A stretch of DNA of 64,000 nt. Origin: Phaseolus vulgaris (lineage: Eukaryota; Streptophyta; Magnoliopsida; Fabales; Fabaceae). Shown here piece by piece: positions 49,171-61,415 of the stretch. Below the pieces are notes generated by a model. That model worked only from the letters and a program-made list of their open reading frames with translations. It searched no databases and was not told the DNA's origin. Position numbers and translations under genes: made by a program. The stretch covers positions 8,098,447 to 8,162,446 of the forward strand of contig NC_023757.2 of NCBI RefSeq assembly GCF_000499845.2. Direction: 5' to 3'. The number at the start of each line of letters is the position of its first letter. The first letter of the stretch is position 1.

Positions 49171-51000
49171 TCATCGTCCGTTTCGTCGTCTGCGGACATA
49201 CACAAACATGTCCTCAGTGGCTGATCGGGCTAGCATCAAGGTTGTCTGTGTCCCTTCCCATGCAAGTGAATCCTCGGTTAGATGACCATCACCTATAATC
49301 AACTGCAAGGTGGATGCTATTCTTCTACAAAGACCCTACAATTATAAACAAATTACATTAATTGTAATTGAGCATGTATTATTTAAATAAGCAAGTAATA
49401 AGTTCTTACCACTGCGGGATGCTCAGAGATAGTATCTTTCCCGCCATGACGTCGTCCATAATGGGTAATCACCGGAGGTCGATCATCCTCAGCCATCTGG
49501 ATGATATATGGGTGTGATATAGACCGGAACCACTCCAAATATGCAGGAACACAGGTTCCAACATCAGTTGCTAATACTACACCCTGTACGAGGTTAGCAT
49601 TATAATCTAACCATCGATGGTCGATATCAGATGTGGATGGATCGCCATGATGAACGGTGGTTGGGTGACTAGGGATACACTGTATATATCCAAACTGTCT
49701 GAGTATACATTCAGGCAAATGCATTTGCCTACAACCGCTCAACCGAATGTACCCTGAAAATAATGAAATCCACTCAAAAGGACGCACCGCTCTATGCTCT
49801 TCATAGGGCATCCATTGAACAACACCAACACAAAGGCTATCTAATTGCATCTGAACTGAGGCAAGTGTGGACAACCTACTCCCGACCACATATTTCATAC
49901 ACAGTGGCTGATCCTCAACATAGTCATCCCGAAGCTGTCGGTGTCCAATACTCGGAAAGTGCTCATATATCCATGATGAAAATAACGTGACATACCCAGC
50001 TAACTGTTTAGTATTTGCATAGGAACCATCTCCCAACTGCTTAAACATGTGGTCAAAGTAGCTGCTGCCCACGAGTATCCTCCGGTGTGCCTTAAATCTA
50101 CAAATAATCCCAAGTAGGATACACTAACCGACGTAGCAGTCTTATCTGCAAAGATGGTGCAACCTACTAGGTGTAGCAAATATGTCCAGCAACAGTCCAT
50201 TGTCTCCTGGTACATGCGTCCTCATACATCTCCCTCAACCAGCTTAGACGCACATGTCCACCTCGACAATGACGAGTCTCAGCAGTTGCTACTCCCCGAT
50301 CTATACGAAGTGAATCAACAAACAAATTGGTCATCGTAGCTGTATCCAAGCTCAGATACGTGTAGAATTGCCCCATAATTGGGAGGTGCAACAAATTCGA
50401 CACATCATCCAATGTGATGGTCAACTCACCTACAGGCAGATGAAATGAATTTGTCTCTGGGTGCCACCTTTCTACAAAGGCACACAACAGTCCTTTGTCT
50501 ATCGTGTCATAGCTTGCCCTAACAAGTGCAGCTAAACCTGACAACTCCACTGCAGGTAGTATCCGAGGATGAGGAGCACCTATCTTACTCATTTTTCGGC
50601 CATGAGACACCAATTTTAACTCTCCTCGATCCTAATTTAACCAACCAAAATCATATACAATTTAATGAACGAAAGTCATATCAAATTAACAATGAACAAG
50701 TATCATATTACAACATATTTACTTACCACACCATTCCATAATTGCATGGCCACATGGTCTTCATAACCTGTCAATAGTGTCCCATCCCGTGGACCTCCAG
50801 GATAACCTTCACCTTCTATTTCAGGTGCGTCTTTATCCTCCACCTCCATTTGGGGTTCAGCTTCTTCAAGCTCAACATCAACATCTTCTGCATCTTCATG
50901 TTCAACATGTTCTTCATCTAACATGTCTTCTTCTTCTTCTAACAGAGGCTGTGGGACGTAGACGATCACCTTGTGAACCTCCTCCCCTAGTCTTCACCAT
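49171..51000 (-). pseudogene. Plant mobile domain (PMD/MAIL-type) gene carried by the MULE, broken
   Basis: The gene begins at 51000 with MVKTRGGGSQ, then an acidic linker and GTLLTGYEDHVAMQLWNG. After an intron at about 50630-50728 come ELKLVSHGRKMSKIGAPHPR and LTITLDDVSNLLHLPIMGQF, the hallmark PMD core. YLLHLVGCTIFADKTAT and WIYEHFPSIG follow in other frames. A last exon (49171 to about 49337) ends YVRRRRNGR. Frameshifts lie near 50940, 50180 and 50060. PMD proteins (MAIN/MAIL1 in the host genome) act in silencing and genome stability, and PMD copies are known in transposons. It is convergent with the transposase, 175 bp apart. Confidence 0.85.
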
Positions 51001-51299
51001 TTCTGTTCAATTACACCATTCAAGTTAGATTCAGCTTATATTGATAAACCTGCAGAAATTTGCATGTGGTACCCTGCACTAACAGTGTACATGTCATCTA
51101 ATTCTAATCTTTTATAAAGTATACATGAACATTTGATGAACCTTTCCTTGGCTGCCGAAAATGCTTAGCTATTTTTAAAGGTAAAGGAGAAGTTCCAAGC
51201 AAAAAAAACGAAGCAAAAAAAAATAGAGGAATAGTAGACAAAGGTCTAATGGTTTTCCTACTTCAATACCCATCTACGAATTAAAGCTTTTGCTACATA

Positions 51300-51560
51300 A
51301 AAGTATAAACACTATCGGATTCCTAAATCCGGAATACTACCGGATCAACAAATCCTGACTACTACCGGATCAAAAAATCCGGAAAGGTGACGGATCCTCA
51401 CATCCAGGAAAGTACCGAATCCACAAATCCAGGAAAGTATCGGATCCCCAAATTCGAAAATCTACCGGATTCTGTGATTTGGAATGTGAAATAACAGTTA
51501 CGGAAACAACAATCCATGAAAAAAACGGATCTCAAAGTCTGAAACACATGAATGAAACGT
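51300..51560. repeat. Right subterminal array of the MULE
   Basis: Seven degenerate copies of CCGGATC(N)5-6AATCCGGAAA occur at about 25-30 bp spacing. They mirror the left array but are more diverged, and sit upstream of the PMD gene start. Confidence 0.75.
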
Positions 51561-52475
51561 TACTTACCTTTATGAATGAGATTTGGAAATCACAAGAGAG
51601 ATGGATGAGACTTGGAAGGAGATTCAATGTGTGTTGCGTCGCTGCTATCAAAGAAGACGCTGCCTCCACGCACAAATGGCAACCATTTCCAGTTTTTAGG
51701 GTTTTATTAGATTAAGGGTAATTTTGGAATTTTAAAAATTAAAAAGGGTAATTTTGTCTTTGCACAAGAGTGTGGGGGTGCAGGAAGAAAAATGTGGGGG
51801 TGCAGGAAGAAACTTCCTTTGGGTCTTGAGAGACCAAGAAGAAGGCAACCACATGGTGCCACTTCAAATGCCTCTTTAATCTCCTTGTGTGCCACTTGTC
51901 TTGTCACTAAGGGTGTGTTTGGATTAGAGGGTGTGGGGGAGTGGAAAGTTGAGGGTGAGTGGGAGTGGAAGTGTGAAGAAAGTTGAGGTTGTTTGGATTG
52001 AGGTATGTTAGAGTGGATGTGTGAGGAAAGTTTATTGGAAATTGTGAGTGATGTGATAGCTGTAAGAATATTATAAATTATTTTGAATAGTAAAGTTTGT
52101 GAGATTACAATTTTACCCTTGTATATAAAAAAAGAATAAATAATGATCAATCCTATTTCATATTTTAGTTAATTATAATTTAAAATTAAAGTATAATTAT
52201 ATTATTTAACATTTTATTACTTAAGAATTATTTTTTATTTAAGTTAATTTATTTACATTATTTTAATATTATAAATGATTTTATAAATTATGTTATGTTA
52301 TATATATACAAATATATATATATAAAATTAATTTTAATAATAATTTCCATTATTATGAATAGCAAAATGAATATATTTTAAAAAGAAAATAGAAATTTAG
52401 AATATAACATGAATATTAAGTAGGTGGCAAAATATATAATATAAAGTCATTACATGAAGAACATAATAATGTTAA

Positions 52476-53577
52476 TTAGAATGACAATAACATAATAATA
52501 ACACACTCAATGGCCTTGATGACGTCGAATGTCAGCCAGAGTAATCTCCATTCTGTCCATTCGGTATTCATTTTTTCTATGCCGGACAAAATTTGATTTA
52601 ACAATTCCCTTTGAGTGAGGTTTTCCTCTTCAGGTTGACCACCTTCAACATCTTGTGGTGGCAATTCATCCTCATCGTCTTCTTCGTTTGCATGTTGGGG
52701 TCTACCAAGTTGCCATATGCCATTGACCTGGAATATATTTAATTTTGTCATACTTTTTTTGCCAAAGTAATGATTCCAGCCTAGCATTATTGCTTGTTCA
52801 TTGGACAAGTCAAAGTCATACACCTGCAAGATCCTCGTTATCAAATTTGCATATGGGAGAGACATCTTGTTATCCCGGCATTTGATGATCTGTTGCATTA
52901 TGTAATGAGGCCAATTAATGCGTACATTATTCTTGATTAACCACATCAAGAAAATATCTTCATTCAGCAGTTGTGCATAGTTGCTTCCTCGAGGGCACAA
53001 GATATGCACCCATGTGTAATGCAAAAGTCGGTCATTCATTTTCAGACTACCGACATTTTTCAGATTTTGACCTTCAACATCTTCACGAATCATGGACGAT
53101 AATGCTAGACCTCGATCAAAATTCAGTTCCTCAGGTATCGTCCCAGGGGTTAACTTAAGACCGTCATACTGTAGATGAGCAATGATCATCCAATCTATTT
53201 CTTTAATGTGTATCATTTTTCCGCAAATCTCAATGACAAGGTGACCAGCAGGTGTGAATTTTGCATTTGTATAAAAAAACCCTTACCAAATCCTCATAAT
53301 ACGGAAGATTAATTCCAAGGAAAGGTTGTAAACCTTGCCAATTCAGAAGATTTTGGAATTCAAATCCTGGACCAGCAAAAAATGGAGTATGCATCACTTT
53401 TGGTGGTAATACTGCTCTTGCGTGAAAGTTCTTTTCAAAAACCACCATTTGACGCCTGGTACTGAAGTATCTTGAATAATCAAGAACTTCTGGAATCCTC
53501 GTTGGTGGAGGAGGAACGTCAACATAGATTTATTTATCCTTATGAGTTCTGTTACGTTTGTGGGATGATGATGCCAT
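52476..53577 (-). pseudogene. Putative plant transposon protein (Transposase_32-like), broken
   Basis: The gene starts MASSSHKRNRTHKDK at 53577, meets a TAA, then continues in frame with IPEVLDYSRYFSTRRQMVVF and FHARAVLPPKVMHTPFFAGP. A one-base shift in a T-run near 53270 moves the frame to FDRGLALSSMIREDVEG, LHYTWVHILCPRGSNYAQL and MSLPYANLITRILQVYDFDL. These are the conserved blocks of the large legume/solanaceous 'putative plant transposon protein' family, usually found inside transposons and of unknown biochemistry. The C-terminus is acidic. One stop and one frameshift make it a pseudogene. Confidence 0.75.
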
Positions 53578-54776
53578 CTATAATGCAATTACAACAATAA
53601 ATAACTAAACAGAAGTTAACATAATATCATACCGAACGCAGTTACCGTATCGGTGTAAAAGTACACCAATACAGTTACCCTAAAACGTACTTTTAATTAA
53701 TTTTAATAAAAAAATTAATCAAAATTACTATATCATTCAATAACATAATTTAATCAAACAACAAATAAATATAAACAAATAAAATAAAAATAAAACCTAA
53801 AATTTTTATTTCTACTTCTAAAAATACTCATTTTAAATACATTTATTTTTTATGTTTGTAATAATTTATGTACAATCTAAAATAATATTAACTACAGATT
53901 ATTAATTTTTATTTGGATTCTGTAAACTTATTTATCTTTGTAATAATTTATTATCAATCCTAAAATAAACTTTTTCTGACTTTTTAAATTACTATAACAT
54001 TTTTTTTTAACATTGAATTCTAACTCAAAATGATATTTCTACTTTAAACTTTTACTGTTATTTTTAATTAATACAACATTTTTATAATGTTTTTTATTAT
54101 AACATTAATAAATTATGTTTAATCTACAGAAATGAAAACCCTATCAAAATATTTTTAAAATTTTGAATTCCATTCTGTCAAAATAAATTTTTTTAAATCT
54201 GTTTCATAAACAATTCATTTTGAATTTTATTCTGTCTAAAATAAATTTTGTAAATCTTTTTTATAAACAATTCATTTTTAAATAAATAATAACTTTGTAC
54301 ATTTCATACAAAAATTTAAAAATTCACTTCTCTTTAATCACCTAAACTTTAAAAATTTTTGTTTCCATTCTGAAAATCATTCATTTCATACAAATAAATA
54401 TTTTTTTAAAATCTTACAAAAATTATAACTATCTACAAAAATTAAAACAATAAATCAAATAATAACATTAATTTACTAACTCCTTAACATAATTAACTAA
54501 ACTAAAGTCTAAACAAATTATATTACAACCAACATTAATTTACTAACTCCTTAACATAATTAACTAAAATAAATTCTAAACAAATTATATTACAAAACCA
54601 TAATCATCCAATCATAAATATAAAACAAAAATAAAAAAAATAACTTCATAAAAAAAATTAAAAACCTGAAGATAAGCAACAACAGCAGCACAATAGGATG
54701 ACTTAGGATGAAGAACACTGCCTGAAATCACATAAAAAAAATTAAGAAACATAGAATTCCAAAAAAATATAGAACA

Positions 54777-55028
54777 TAATCGATTATGCTCTCAGTTATA
54801 CACAGAGGATAATCAATTATCCTGGGATAATCGATTATGTTGGTAGGCAAAAATACAACATAATCGATTATGACACACAATAATCGATTATGGCCCTTTT
54901 TCAACACTCCAGATAATCGATTATGCCTGTAAATTTTTACAGATAATCGATTATGTTCTTTGAAAAATCGATTATCTGCCCCATAATCGATTATCTGACT
55001 GGTTCTAATTGAGGCATAATCGATTATG
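54777..55028. repeat. ATAATCGATTAT palindrome array
   Basis: Ten copies of the 12-bp palindrome or one-base variants lie within 252 bp (for example 54777-54788 and 55017-55028), at irregular spacing. They sit inside the Harbinger-like element, upstream of its minus-strand gene and next to its right end. Confidence 0.85.
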
Positions 55029-55602
55029 CACCATTACAGAGAAAAAGCTCTCACCTCAGACAAACCCAGATGAATCACAAGAACAACCCAGGACGTGAGA
55101 TGAACAAGGTATCCTAACAGAAACGAAGATGGCTTATAGGAATCTCTCCAACCACACTACAATGCACTCTCTGATGGCTCGGTTTCTTTGGTTTTCTGTG
55201 AATGGAGGAAGGAACTTCATGCTGTTATATAGCCAGCTTCACGCCCACCTACCTTACCCACTCACCCACTGCATTCACTCTCCTTTCACATATTCACAGA
55301 GTCAAACGATTCCTGAGCCAAGTCAGGAATCTCATGGCTTCATGTGGCATGCATGCAGGGGGCGCAGGGGGCAATGTTTCTCTTGATTCCAGCAAAAGCA
55401 AGGGTAACTTTGTAACTTGCTTCAGATGACTTGGCACTCCCACTCTACAGTGCAACTTTCTCTTCATCTTTGCGCAGATAAACAATTCACTCAAATTGAT
55501 CCTTCCTTCCACACTCACCCGCAAGCATGCATGGATCCAAACGGGGTGCTGTTGTGACTTCCGTCGTCGCCAACAGTGGCACCCCTGGATCCAAACGAAG
55601 CC

Positions 55603-56271
55603 TAATGGAGAGTTTTCTAAGCCATGGATTGACACATGACAACTCATCATTGGAGAGTACTATGTGCCACATGTCATCTTATGAATGAAGAGTTTTGTAG
55701 AACTTGGATAGTCATTTCTAAGAGCCTCCTTAGTCTATAAATAAAAAGTTTTTCTCTTTTAATTTCTTAGACTTGAATGATATATGAATTTGTGTTTGTG
55801 AATTTCTCAGCACATTTATCCAAGTCTCTCTTCTATGATGCTTTTTTGTATTTTAGAAACTCAAGGAAGTTGGCCTAATCTCTTTCTTAGTCCTTGCACC
55901 CAAGAACTCGCATCCAAACCACTTTTCCTCCATGGCCATTTGGTGCTTTCTTCCATTTGATTTCAACAAGTCTTCCATTGCCTTCCATTAAATTTTCCTA
56001 CACTCAAGGACAATTGATCAAGTGGATCATAGTTAGGCTTCACATCCAGTCTTGTCATGTTCTTCATTTTTTTTGTAATTTTCCAGCGTTTATTTGTGTT
56101 TCCACCGTTTATTTTGAGTTTCCATAATTTATTTTCAATTTCCACAGATTATTTTCATTGTTTTTTTATCTTTCTTGATTTGTCATGGGTTGTTCTTCAT
56201 GTTCTTCTTGTTTGGTAGGATTCTTGTCATTTTAATTGTTGTAGAGTTATATGTTTTCAAGTTTTGATGTA
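55603..56271 (+). mobile_element. Continuation of the LTR remnant
   Basis: The sequence resumes the element cut by the MULE and Harbinger insertions (with 51827-51910). CTATAAATAAAAAG at about 55735 is TATA-like, as in an LTR promoter, and is followed by a C/T-rich leader. No coding sequence is seen. Confidence 0.45.
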
Positions 56272-56345
56272 ATTTTTTTTATAATGAATGAATTAAAGTA
56301 AAAGAAGTATTTAAGGGATGCTCCGACCCGTATACAAAAGATAGG
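56272..56345 (-). mobile_element. Short LINE tail
   Basis: TTTTTTTTATAATGAATGAA, then TATTTAAGGGATGCTCCGAC and CCGTATACAAAA, match the last 70 or so bases of the LINE 1 tail on the minus strand. The rest is truncated. Confidence 0.7.
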
Positions 56346-58790
56346 CTAATAGCCTTTGATCCTATAAAAATGAGGGTTGATTTCAGGTCAAATCATCCCT
56401 TGCAATCACGATTTGCATACAGTTTTCAGGTGCTTTCATTGAGATTTTGAAGTGAGTTTTAGTTTTTGAAAGTTTTTCTTAAAAACTTCAAGTACTCTTG
56501 TGCTGGTGCCTTTGGCTTCAGATTCAAGGTTTTATCAAGAGCTGCAACTGTGAGGGTTCTGGTTTGAACTCTTGTATCTGCTATCCAGGTGTTTTCCTTC
56601 CTAAACTTTCTTTTTGTAAAGGTGTATTTGTGTATGCTTCTTGATAGTGTTTCTTGAAGTAGAGAGTCCTGAAATAGGGTTTTTCAACTTGTTTTCTTAG
56701 TCTTTGTAGGGTTCAAGAACTGACTTGTTTGTAATCTTTGTAAAGATTGTGTTGTTTTTAGTGGAATCCATCTTAGTGTAAGATGGGACTGGATGTAGCT
56801 CAATGATTGAGTGAACCAATATAAATTCTTGTGTATTTTTCTATCTTCATCATTGTTCTTAAAATATGGAAAACTGATATAAATTGAATCTGTTGTTTTG
56901 GGAATAAATCTGTTGTTTTTTGTTGCATAACTACTTTTGTTGTATTCTGTTTTTAAGTTTCTAAATACTTAATCAGTTTTTTTTTTTAAACTGCAAACTA
57001 TGTTGATTTTTGAACCTTTCATATTAAAAATCAAGTAACCAGATTGTCATCAAAGATTAAAGAACTATTTCTTGATGCTTTTGGTTTAAATAAGATCTTA
57101 AAGAACTTATTTGGTTTTAATTTCAAGATCTTGTTTATCAAACTAAAAGTGAACCTTTGATATCTCATTGTGTTCAAAACATTTATCCTTGTTTTTATTC
57201 ATAATAGTTCATTGTATAAAGATCAGAATTAATAAGTCAGAAATAAAATCTATTGATTCTAAAACCAGTCTGTTATATTTCTGAAATTGCTTCCTGGAAC
57301 AAAGAAATAAATCTGTTTTTCTTTAAATCAATATGTTCTTTTTTTTGTCAGGATTTATAAAATAGTAGTTTTGCGAAAATATAAGTTAAATAATTAGAAA
57401 ATTAAATATGCAATATCTCAAAAAAAAAATTAGAACCAAATACAGGGATATTCTCTCGAATTTTCGAAATTATAAATCCCCTGTTAAATGCACTAATAGA
57501 GCAAATTTCCTTCGAAGCTATTGTTCAAGTAAATATTCTTCAAATATCTCTCAACAGTGTTGAGTTAAATTATAATCAATGTGAAAATATGAAAGGAGTT
57601 TGGATACAAAAGTTTTTGGAAGAGAAACGAGAACAAGATCTGAAACTAATTTAGAAAGAAGATATTTACTTTATAATTAAAAACAAATAAAGGAAACATT
57701 TGATAATTGTAAAACAATATCTTGAGGCCGATTTTGATTTTGATTTTGTGCAAAGAAAAAAAAATTATAAAAGTAACTTTTGATGAAGAACAGGGATCAC
57801 GTTTCAGTGTGTTTCATCACATTTGTGTTGAGTTTTCATAGTCAAATAACATTCTTAGACCTAATTTTATTTTTTCTTTTGCTTTCATGTTCCGCATGGA
57901 AGGCTAAACATGCTGGGTTGATTCCCTTATAATTCCCCCATTGAGTTATGAGGTTTTGATCAATAAAAGTTTCATTTTTTAATTCTCTATAGCATTTTGT
58001 TTTAACCTTTTAATCTTTTTCAAATCTGGTTTTTGTAAAAGGTTGTTCTTGAAAGCATGTTGAGGGCTCAATTCTTTTCTCTAATTTGGATTTCTTAGTT
58101 AGTTCACATTGTTTTAATTAATCTCTTGTGCACATGATTCAAGAGGTAAAAGAGAAACATCTTTTATGTAGACACATGGATACAAGGGGGTATTGAATAC
58201 ATCAATAGATGCAAGAGTCACCTATGTTTCATTCATCTTACAATTCTATTATATTTTCCTTCTGAACAATCACAAATCCCCCTTTACTTTATTGTTATTG
58301 TTAACTTTCATTGATTGCAAATAAGTTTGAATACTGATTTCACAAGTTGGTGTAAAAGATCTTGTATAGTTCAAGATCTTATGCAATGTTGTGTATTTCT
58401 TATTTTTCTCGTAGAGTGCTTGCAAAATCCAAAGTTAGTGGATCATCTTAATCGAGGTGATTAAATAATTGAATGTAACATTTTTATGAAGGTGGAGCAA
58501 TATAAATATTTTTTATTTTCTTCTTTCTCTTTATCTCTCATTTTCGACTATGCTAATTTATCTTAAATATAAAGTGATGGAAACCGTCTAACCACAACAT
58601 CCACAGAATAAGGAGGATAAATACTTAGAGCTTTGTTAATAGACTTATTAATGTAAGAGGACCTAATTGAGATTTTGGCTATCTTTTTTAGGTCCAATAA
58701 ATAGGATAGTTCTAAGAGAAAGGAATATACAAAGCACATCAGAGAAGACCTCCACACCATGAAAGAGTACTAGAGCCTTAGTCAGAATAC
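56346..58790 (+). other. Retroelement-like AT-rich stretch
   Basis: 56760-56850 reads GGACTGGATGTAGCTCAATG and GTGAACCAATATAAATTCTT, which resembles copia LTR leaders of legumes. No gag/pol frame or other gene could be supported in the remaining 2 kb. Confidence 0.35.
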
Positions 58791-59520
58791 TACAAGAACA
58801 CTAGAACTCAGTTGGCTTTAGCAAGACCAAGTCACTTTTAAGGTTAGACTTAGTTTGAATAATTGTAAAAATTAGTGTAGCATTTAATTTGGGCCTTGAT
58901 TTAATTTTGGGCCTTGTATTTAGGCTAATAGAATAGTGGGTGTGGATAGTAATAGAGTGGGTATGTATTGTAAAGTGACTCACTACTTAGCATGGGAAGC
59001 ATAGGCGTGGCATGGGAAGCATGGGCGTGGCATGGGAAACATGGGCGTGACATGAACGTCCACATGACTCTTTTTCATTGGAGAGGATCTTCACCAATTA
59101 AGAGGTGACATTTGTCAACCTCTATTTTTGAGAGGAATTTCTCAAATGAGAGGAAGACACTTGTCACCTTCTCATTTGAGACGATAATGAGCATAGAACA
59201 TGTGATGCCACTTGTCACCTTGCCAATGGAGAGCCTTTATGTTAAAATTCCTTTTAGACATCCAAGTCCTCTATAAATAGGAGTACAACTCTCTTGTAGT
59301 TTTTAACTTGGAATTAGTAATAAAATGTTACCATTTTTTTCCATTCTACTTGTTCCTAAGTTCTCCCTACGTTAGTCTCCTTCAAGACTTCGCTTATACT
59401 CTTTCCTAGTGTGTTGACATCACCTCTCACTCTCACAAATTCCTAACTCCACTTCAATCTATGGAAACTCCTCTTAAGTTTCTTTAATGCTTTCCCTATT
59501 CAAATCTCCTTCATCATCCA
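58791..59520 (+). mobile_element. Probable solo LTR with a 20-bp triplication
   Basis: A 3-unit tandem of GCATGGGAAGCATGGGCGTG lies at about 58990-59050. Phrases such as TGCCACTTGTCACCTTGCCAATGGAGAG and CTATAAATAGGAGTACAACT (a TATA-like core at about 59270) echo 51870-51910 and 55603-55740. It looks like an LTR related to the one cut by the MULE. Ends were not determined. Confidence 0.45.
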
Positions 59521-60908
59521 TTCAATGAAGAAATTATAGAGATCACTGGTAGAATAAGAGTGTTTTCTATCATAAAAAATATTGAATATAACATCTCAAA
59601 GATACAAAATCAAGTTATTTTTTTGATTTAATTTATTCAAAGAAATTTGAGTATTATTTTTAAATATTTCAAAGTTTCTGTAAAAGTTTGGTCACCCCTT
59701 GAACTTAGTTTATTTTTTTAACAACTTCTACGTGGTCAACAATGTCTTATGCATGCTCACTCATGCCTTCATTTGACTTAGGTGACGAGTAATCCAATCC
59801 ATATTATCATCAATAGGTGGAAGGTTGTACCTGCGATGATACAATCCTCCTTCATATTCAAACAACAAATTTGGATATCTTCCATGGCATGCGACTACAT
59901 GAAACATATCTTCCATGACACACAACTACATGAAACATATCAGGGAATCAAGTGTCCATATATAGTGGAACCATTTTGTTTTAAAATATACTAAAATTTT
60001 CTAGAACTTTCTAAAAAGAATATTTCTTTAGAATAATTTATTAGAAAATTCAAAAGAATATTTTGAAAATATTCTTTTTGAATATTTGAGAAAAATTGAA
60101 AAAAATATAATTCCAACATATTTTAAAACAAAGAAGATGTTTTTGTTTTACAAAAATAAAATTCATTTTTTATATTATGCTTTGGAGTCTAGTTCTCTAG
60201 TTTTCTTAATCTTGTCTTGTCATTGCTAGATTTTTCTTCCATTTTTTGTTTCTCTTTTGTTTAGATCATGTTTTCTGCAGAGTGAAAGAAAGTGAAAGAA
60301 TAAACTTTAAGATGAAGAGTGTATAATAGATTAATCTAAATCTCTTAGTAATGGTAGTTATGTGAGTATATATATTCTAATATTTAAATTTTGAGAAATA
60401 CAATTTATTGGTTTATGTATTTTTTAAAGATTTCTTTCATACATTGTGTAATTGTTTTTACTGTTTATAAATATATATTTGTTAGACAATCCAAAAATAT
60501 ATATTTAGAATCTATTAAAAGCTTTTGAATCATACATTTCGAATAACAAATAAAAGAGGCTAAGAGTGTTCCAAAATGAATAATTTAAAATTTTGTAAAA
60601 CACATTGCAAAACATGACTAACCCTTATATAATAACCATTACGAAATAGTAGTAAAAAGTATTTCAAAATTAATATTATAAAATGACGTAAAATAAACAC
60701 CATTTACGTAATTTAGGATAAGAAATTTAAAAAAAAAATAGAATTTATAATCCAAATTATATTTCACTAATTTGAACATATTAAAAAAAGGAAAGAATTT
60801 TTTTTTTGAAATTTTAAAATATGAAAGTGCATAAATCAAAAGCATAGGGGTAGAAGGAAGAAAACAAAAGCCATTTTCCCTTGCTTTAAAATCTATGTAT
60901 ATATCCAG
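59521..60908. other. AT-rich spacer
   Basis: No gene was supported. The sequence includes a doubled phrase, CATGCGACTACATGAAACAT and CACACAACTACATGAAACAT (59886-59940), and long A/T runs. Confidence 0.5.
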
Positions 60909-61395
60909 GACTATTTCTTCCTGCACCTCCATATGTTCTTCTCTCATCTCTATAAATTTTTTATATTTCAAAAATATCCCTATGTAATATTTCGTATTAC
61001 GTAATCCATAAGTCTTTTTTTAAATTCATAATTAGCTTCTGGATTATGTAATCCAGAAGCTCTTTTTTAGATGTATGATTAGTTTCTGGATTACATAATC
61101 CGAAAGTTTAAATTAACTTCTGGATTATGTAATCGGAAGTCTTTTTTCAAATGCGTGTCCAGATTACATATTCTAGAAACTACCCTCAAATCTAGACTTA
61201 TGGATTATATATCCGAAATACCATTTTTAAAAATATATTCCATATTACATAATCCGTAAGCTATTTCCAAATTCAAGATTAACTTCTGGATTATTTAATC
61301 CGAAATATGAGAGTGACACAAGAAGGATGAAAAGGTATTTTCATATTTTGTATGGAGTGGCAGAAGAACACATGAGGGTGCAGGAAAAAACAGTC
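60909..61395. mobile_element. Small non-autonomous MULE 1
   Basis: The ends read GACTATTTCTTCCTGCACC and, complemented, GACTGTTTTTTCCTGCACC. The 9-bp duplication TATATCCAG flanks it (60900-60908 and 61396-61404). The 487-bp interior is an array of TCTGGATTATGTAATCCAGA palindromes. The ends match those of the 6.4-kb MULE. Confidence 0.9.
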
Positions 61396-61415
61396 TATAT
61401 CCAGCCCTTAAAGAA

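Larger units (their letters stand above)
45389..51817 (+). mobile_element. Mutator-like element (MULE) with transposase-OTU and PMD genes
   Basis: A 9-bp duplication, TTTGGGTCT, is exact at 45380-45388 and 51818-51826. The ends read GGCTTCTTCTTCCTGCACCC at the left and, complemented, GGAAGTTTCTTCCTGCACCC at the right. CTTCCTGCACCCCCA occurs twice at each end. Inside the termini are arrays of GGATTC..GAATCC palindromes. The cargo is a + strand transposase-OTU gene and a convergent minus-strand plant mobile domain gene. Both carry frameshifts, so this 6,429-bp copy is probably non-autonomous now. It landed in an LTR remnant. Confidence 0.9.
51911..55602 (-). mobile_element. PIF/Harbinger-like element with TAA target duplication
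   Basis: The left end reads GGGTGTGTTTGGATTAGAGG and the right end, complemented, GGCTTCGTTTGGATCCAGG. TAA flanks both ends (51908-51910 and 55603-55605), as expected for PIF/Harbinger. Subterminal regions repeat the GTTTGGAT phrase. No DDE Harbinger transposase was found. The only coding remnant is a legume transposon protein at 52476-53577. Confidence 0.65.

Noticed and set aside
53590..54720. Possible further exons of the transposon-protein gene
   Set aside because: Very AT-rich with no open frame or recognisable domain; left as element filler.
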